Source: DAOSWM01 sp035380045
GTDB taxonomy: Bacteria > Bacteroidota > Bacteroidia > Bacteroidales > Tenuifilaceae
Direction of reading: 5' to 3'
NCBI GenBank assembly: GCA_035380045.1
Contig: DAOSWM010000016.1
Coordinates: forward strand, 1-60,935
DNA: 60,935 nucleotides
Shown: positions 57,816-60,935 of the stretch, one piece after another
Layout of the letters: every line of letters begins with the position of its first letter
Position numbering within the stretch: the stretch's first letter is position 1
Made by a program: the position numbers and the translations under genes
The notes under the pieces: generated by a model
Told to the model about the DNA's origin: nothing
Databases searched by the model: none
What the model saw: only the letters and a program-made list of their open reading frames with translations

Positions 57816-58592
57816 CTAGTTCAACTTCTTATAGGTTGAAATTGCTTTACTTACATCGGACATGGTAAAATTGTACCGTTTCCTTAATCGCCCTAGCCGC
57901 TCGTTGGAATACCTTTCGGGAATACCCAGCTCGTTGCAAATAATCCTAACAGGAACATTATACTTTTCAGCTACAAACTCAACTGTTTGGGTACCATTCA
58001 CCTCAAATTCGTGCACCTCGGAGTGGTGCTGTTCGAGCTCTTCAACGGGCTCCTGTTGCTTAACTGCCTTCTTGCTACTTGAAACTTCAAACTCCTTTGC
58101 CCCTTCAAAATTCGTATCCTTGTTGTTTTCAAGTACTGGTTCCTCTATATTATCAGAAATCTTCTCGCTCCTGTGCCTGTACCCATGCTCATGGAAAACC
58201 TGTTCGGGTTGAACTACGAATGCAAAAAGGAACAGGGAAATACCTGCAATAGGAGTGAAGAGAAAGAAGCTAACTCGGAAAGTTTTATTTGGAATCATTT
58301 TTTTAAGCAAACAAAGAATCACATCCCAATGAAAAAGAATGTGCAACAGAATTAAAACCAGAAAGCTGATACTAATCCACAAGTGAACGGTTCCCCACTG
58401 GTGCCTGTCCATGCCCCAAAAGTTAAGGTCGATATTTGAACCATAGATTGCGTTGCGCTGTACCCCCGAAACGAGCACATACTTAATCAGAAATCCAATT
58501 CCAGCCATTGCTGTAAGAAGAAAGAAAAGTATAAAATCGATAGCAATATTGAGCACAGACCTCCCCTTGAATGGATGTAACGGATTTTTCAT
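57816..58592 (-). CDS. DUF4405-type membrane protein
   Basis: This 258-aa protein has three predicted membrane helices (NIAIDFILFFLLTAMAGIGF, VHLWISISFLVLILLHILFH, VSFFLFTPIAGISLFLFAFV). Histidines are placed as in DUF4405/cytochrome-b-like segments (DRHQWGTVHLW, LLHILFHW), so haem binding is possible. The C-terminal soluble tail (about 130-258) is acidic, then ends in a helix-turn-helix-like stretch of the type NVPVRIICNELGIPE. It probably links membrane redox state to the operon. Confidence 0.7.
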   Translation of the reverse strand: MKNPLHPFKGRSVLNIAIDFILFFLLTAMAGIGFLIKYVLVSGVQRNAIYGSNIDLNFWGMDRHQWGTVHLWISISFLVLILLHILFHWDVILCLLKKMIPNKTFRVSFFLFTPIAGISLFLFAFVVQPEQVFHEHGYRHRSEKISDNIEEPVLENNKDTNFEGAKEFEVSSSKKAVKQQEPVEELEQHHSEVHEFEVNGTQTVEFVAEKYNVPVRIICNELGIPERYSNERLGRLRKRYNFTMSDVSKAISTYKKLN

Positions 58593-58603
58593 TTCGTTCC
58601 CTT

Positions 58604-59128
58604 TTATTTTTTTGAAAACCTCATTATTTTTTTGAGTTTGCCAGCCAGCATTGTTCTTCGAATTGGACTAATCCTATCAATGAACAGCACTCCATCGAGG
58701 TGATCAAACTCATGCTGAAAAATTCTAGCTTCTATCCCATCAATCTCTCTTTCCACCTGCTTGAACGATTCGTCGAGGTATTTTACGGATATTTTCTTCG
58801 GACGCACTACTTCCTCATAAATTTCGGGAATGCTTAGGCAGCCTTCGCTGTAGATAACAGTTTCATCACTTTTTGAGATAATTTCCGGATTTATTACAGC
58901 GCGCTTAAACCTATCAACCGAACCATTGTCATCGTCAATTGGGTTCGAATCCATTACAAAAACTCGTTTTAGCGCTCCAATTTGGGGAGCAGCAAGACCA
59001 ATTCCACCTTCCCTGCTTAAGGTATCGAACAGGTTTTCGATTAAAGATTTAGTATCTTCCCCTTTATTAATTTCGGTTGAATGTTTTCTCAAAACAGACG
59101 AACCATACTTTAAAACCTTGGTTATCAT
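58604..59128 (-). CDS. def: Peptide deformylase
   Basis: This 174-aa enzyme removes the formyl group from new proteins. All three motifs are present: GIGLAAPQIG (about 42-51), EGCLSIPE (metal Cys, near 93) and QHEFDHLDG (metal His pair, near 136). It lies 4 nt from the radical SAM gene and 11 nt from the DUF4405 gene. A deformylase inside a redox or cofactor operon is a curious setting and may be a second copy beside a standard def gene elsewhere. Confidence 0.94.
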   Translation of the reverse strand: MITKVLKYGSSVLRKHSTEINKGEDTKSLIENLFDTLSREGGIGLAAPQIGALKRVFVMDSNPIDDDNGSVDRFKRAVINPEIISKSDETVIYSEGCLSIPEIYEEVVRPKKISVKYLDESFKQVEREIDGIEARIFQHEFDHLDGVLFIDRISPIRRTMLAGKLKKIMRFSKK

Positions 59129-59132
59129 AGTT

Positions 59133-60071
59133 CTAATAAAGATGTTTTCGTAAGTAGTACCTATTTGACTCGTAAACCAGCTGCTTAATTTTCTCTTCGC
59201 TGATTAGCTTTTCAACTAGGCTAAAATCAGCATGGTCTTTGGCAAGAAGCTCCTGTATAGTATCTTCACGCAGCGGGTGAACCGAACAAATATTAAGAAT
59301 ATCATTCTCGGCATTGCCTGTATAACCCGTATCGGTTCCTTCAAAACCTAAAATAAGTTCAGCATTCAATCCCCGGTTCAAAAATATTTGGTATGCCCTA
59401 TTTACAGCTTCGCTGTTAGATGGTTTTACAGATGATAAAGCGGGCGGGCGAGTGGGAACTGAAATGTATGCAATGGAAGGGTTAACCCTCAGGATATAAT
59501 CGGCAGTAAGCTGCAAGTTTTCGGAACTATCGTTAACTCCATCGGCAAGCATGGTTTCGGTAACCAGCGTTCCCATATACTCCTTCGAAAATTTAATGAT
59601 ACTATCGAGAACAAGGCTGAAGTATAGCCGTGGGTGGGGCCGGTTGATTTTTCGCCAAATATGCTCTTCGGCCGTATCTACCTTAACCGAAACCCAATCG
59701 GCCTGCATTAAATCGTCGCGAACAGCCGCATTGCTAAGTAAAGATGCATTTGTGATAACTGCAATGGGAATATTGAACGACTTTAGCAATCTAATTGATT
59801 TTCCCAACTTTATGTCGAGGGTTGGCTCGCCGTTGGAGACAAAAGTTAAGTAGTCGGGCTTGTCGGCTTCGCTTATCTTGCTTAGCAAATTTTCTACATC
59901 CTTCTGAATTACCCAAGGTTCGTAGAATGGCTCCCGAATAATGCTAAACTTCTGCTTTGGCCCAACCTGACAGTAGATACAAGAATACGAACATATTTTT
60001 CGCAATGGGATATTATTAATTCCCAAACTCCTACCTAACCTACGTGATGGTATTGGACCGAATGCAATCAT
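59133..60071 (-). CDS. Radical SAM protein
   Basis: This 312-aa radical SAM enzyme has the 4Fe-4S motif C-x3-C-x2-C in CSYSCIYCQVGP (about 28-39) and the SAM-binding GEPTLD near 90. The start IAFGPIPSRRLGRSLGINNI is typical of a widespread subgroup whose reaction is unknown. There are no additional cluster cysteines near the C-terminus. It is directly joined to the P-loop ferredoxin gene (60071/60072) and likely works with it. Confidence 0.88.
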   Translation of the reverse strand: MIAFGPIPSRRLGRSLGINNIPLRKICSYSCIYCQVGPKQKFSIIREPFYEPWVIQKDVENLLSKISEADKPDYLTFVSNGEPTLDIKLGKSIRLLKSFNIPIAVITNASLLSNAAVRDDLMQADWVSVKVDTAEEHIWRKINRPHPRLYFSLVLDSIIKFSKEYMGTLVTETMLADGVNDSSENLQLTADYILRVNPSIAYISVPTRPPALSSVKPSNSEAVNRAYQIFLNRGLNAELILGFEGTDTGYTGNAENDILNICSVHPLREDTIQELLAKDHADFSLVEKLISEEKIKQLVYESNRYYLRKHLY

Positions 60072-60935
60072 TTAACTATGAGTTATCTTATTCCAAATAC
60101 GTGCAATCTCTTTGCTAAAATCAGAATCGGGTAGCCATTCCACAATGCTTTTACAGTTAACCATCGCATCAACCACCGAAGAATCAAAGGGTAACTTTCC
60201 TGCTATATCGATACCTGAACCGATGCAGAACGATTCAATCTGTTGTGTCATTTCGTTGTTTATATCGTACTTGTTCACCACAACCCAGGGTTTTAGGTTG
60301 AATTTCGTAACCACTTCAAGAGTTCGTTTCAAATCGTGCAACCCCGAAATTGTTGGCTCGGTAACAATAAGAACATGGTTAACTCCGGTAATTGAAGAAA
60401 TAACGGCACAGCCAATTCCCGGAGGACCATCGATTATGATGTTTTCAAGATTATGCTCCTTGGCAACCTCCTTAGCTTTTTCGCGAACCATGTTTACCAG
60501 CTTACCCGAGTTCTCCTCGCCCGGAGCCAACCTTCCGTACACCATTCGTCCGTTCCTGAAAGTACCGGAATACATTCGGCTCTTGTCGTTATCAACCATT
60601 GTAATTGCGTCCAGCGGACAAATGCGTGAGCAAAGCTGGCAGCCATCGCACGAAGTTTCAGAGATTACGACCTTTCCTCCCTCGTTGTGTATGGCGTCGA
60701 ACCGGCAGAAATCGATGCAAACGCCACAGTGCGTGCATTTCTCGTAATCAATCACCGCCGTTTGACCGGCAATGTAAATTTGTTTCTCCTCGTGGGTTGG
60801 GTTGAAAAGGATGTAAAGGTTCGCTGCATCCACATCGCAATCGGCAAGCAGAACCTGAGGTTGAAGTGTAGCAAAGGCTGCACTTATGCTGCTCTTGCCC
60901 GTTCCTCCTTTACCGCTAATAACTGCTACTTCCAT
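60072..60935 (-). CDS. MinD/Mrp-type P-loop ATPase with 4Fe-4S ferredoxin insert
   Basis: This 287-aa protein has a deviant Walker A ISGKGGTGKSSISAAFATL (6-24), a DCDVDAANLY switch, then a ferredoxin insert with CTHCGVCIDFC (about 64-74) and CDGCQLCSRIC (about 95-105), and IIDGPPGIGC as the Walker B region. Proteins of this type occur in anaerobes near Fe-Mo cofactor-like and hydrogenase-related genes, suggesting ATP-dependent cluster transfer. The ATG is exactly the last three bases of the window, so upstream genes and promoter are not visible. Confidence 0.86.
   Translation of the reverse strand: MEVAVISGKGGTGKSSISAAFATLQPQVLLADCDVDAANLYILFNPTHEEKQIYIAGQTAVIDYEKCTHCGVCIDFCRFDAIHNEGGKVVISETSCDGCQLCSRICPLDAITMVDNDKSRMYSGTFRNGRMVYGRLAPGEENSGKLVNMVREKAKEVAKEHNLENIIIDGPPGIGCAVISSITGVNHVLIVTEPTISGLHDLKRTLEVVTKFNLKPWVVVNKYDINNEMTQQIESFCIGSGIDIAGKLPFDSSVVDAMVNCKSIVEWLPDSDFSKEIARIWNKITHS

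Noticed and set aside
60112..60747. 211-aa plus-strand ORF antisense to the P-loop ferredoxin ATPase
   Set aside because: It is a shadow of a gene with clear Walker A and 4Fe-4S motifs on the other strand.
1..60935. Prophage or insertion sequence
   Set aside because: No integrase, transposase, terminase or capsid-like product was seen, and gene content is typical of the chromosome.

Overview
The window looks like a chromosome segment of an anaerobic member of the Bacteroidetes, probably Bacteroidales or Marinilabiliales. Three things support this. There is a PorT component of the type IX secretion system. There is a TonB-dependent receptor with an N-terminal carboxypeptidase-regulatory-like domain. 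Many genes are preceded by the Bacteroidetes promoter box TAnnTTTG, often with a TTTG-like box 19-21 nt upstream. Anaerobic life is suggested by a heterodisulfide-reductase-like operon, an Mrp-linked ferredoxin-type membrane complex, two FNR-type regulators with complete cysteine sets, an arcC-argF pair and many 4Fe-4S proteins. No prophage, insertion sequence, CRISPR array or rRNA is visible. Two runs of 100 N (50183-50282, 56566-56665) are each flanked by an identical 55-nt duplication and look like unmerged contig overlaps, not missing sequence.

Layout. 1-5.6 kb: tRNA-Ser(CGA), an ABC exporter, purB and a glycosyltransferase, then a gene-free 1 kb stretch that carries a consensus promoter, nested hairpins and a terminator-like hairpin. 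I read it as a roughly 620-nt structured RNA that I cannot name. 5.8-20.6 kb: mixed housekeeping and envelope genes: an unnamed 468-aa protein, two alkaline-phosphatase-superfamily enzymes, a class II photolyase, a dihydroorotate-dehydrogenase-like protein, a serine hydrolase, a PatB/MalY aminotransferase, a SpoU methyltransferase, a FAD protein, porT, an SDR and a HAD phosphatase. 20.6-25.7 kb: a five-gene Hdr/Qmo-like operon ending in a cytochrome-b/Fe-S membrane subunit. 26-35 kb: purL, ubiE/menG, acylphosphatase, an RRM protein, argF-arcC, a PS-10 type peptidase and a second dihydroorotate-dehydrogenase-like gene.

35.1-46.1 kb is the most notable block. It is a twelve-gene minus-strand operon in the order of the archaeal Mbx/Mbs complexes: MrpE, F, G, DUF4040, MrpB, MrpC, antiporter H, H', then NuoH-, NuoB-, NuoC-, NuoD-like and an Fe-S subunit. 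Here H and H' are one 1041-aa protein. The last subunit is fused to a GltD/NfnB-like flavoprotein. The NuoD-like subunit lacks the hydrogenase nickel ligands. The likely role is ferredoxin:NAD(P) electron transfer coupled to Na+/H+ movement. A divergent FNR-type gene, with an FNR-like palindrome in the shared intergenic region, suggests redox control. A 67-aa cysteine-rich protein gene follows the operon.

46.3-53.9 kb: the first FNR gene, a TonB receptor with a small His-rich membrane protein, the second FNR gene (split by the first false gap), a helical unknown protein, an MBL hydrolase, a family 4 uracil-DNA glycosylase and TrmO. 53.9-60.9 kb: a tight nine-gene minus-strand operon with an Mrp ATPase, a CoA-disulfide-reductase-like flavoprotein, a VOC protein, a CobO-type adenosyltransferase (both affected by the second false gap), DUF169, DUF4405, peptide deformylase, radical SAM and ferredoxin-P-loop ATPase genes. 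Its shared function is not known to me; corrinoid or metal-cofactor handling under anaerobiosis is a reasonable guess.
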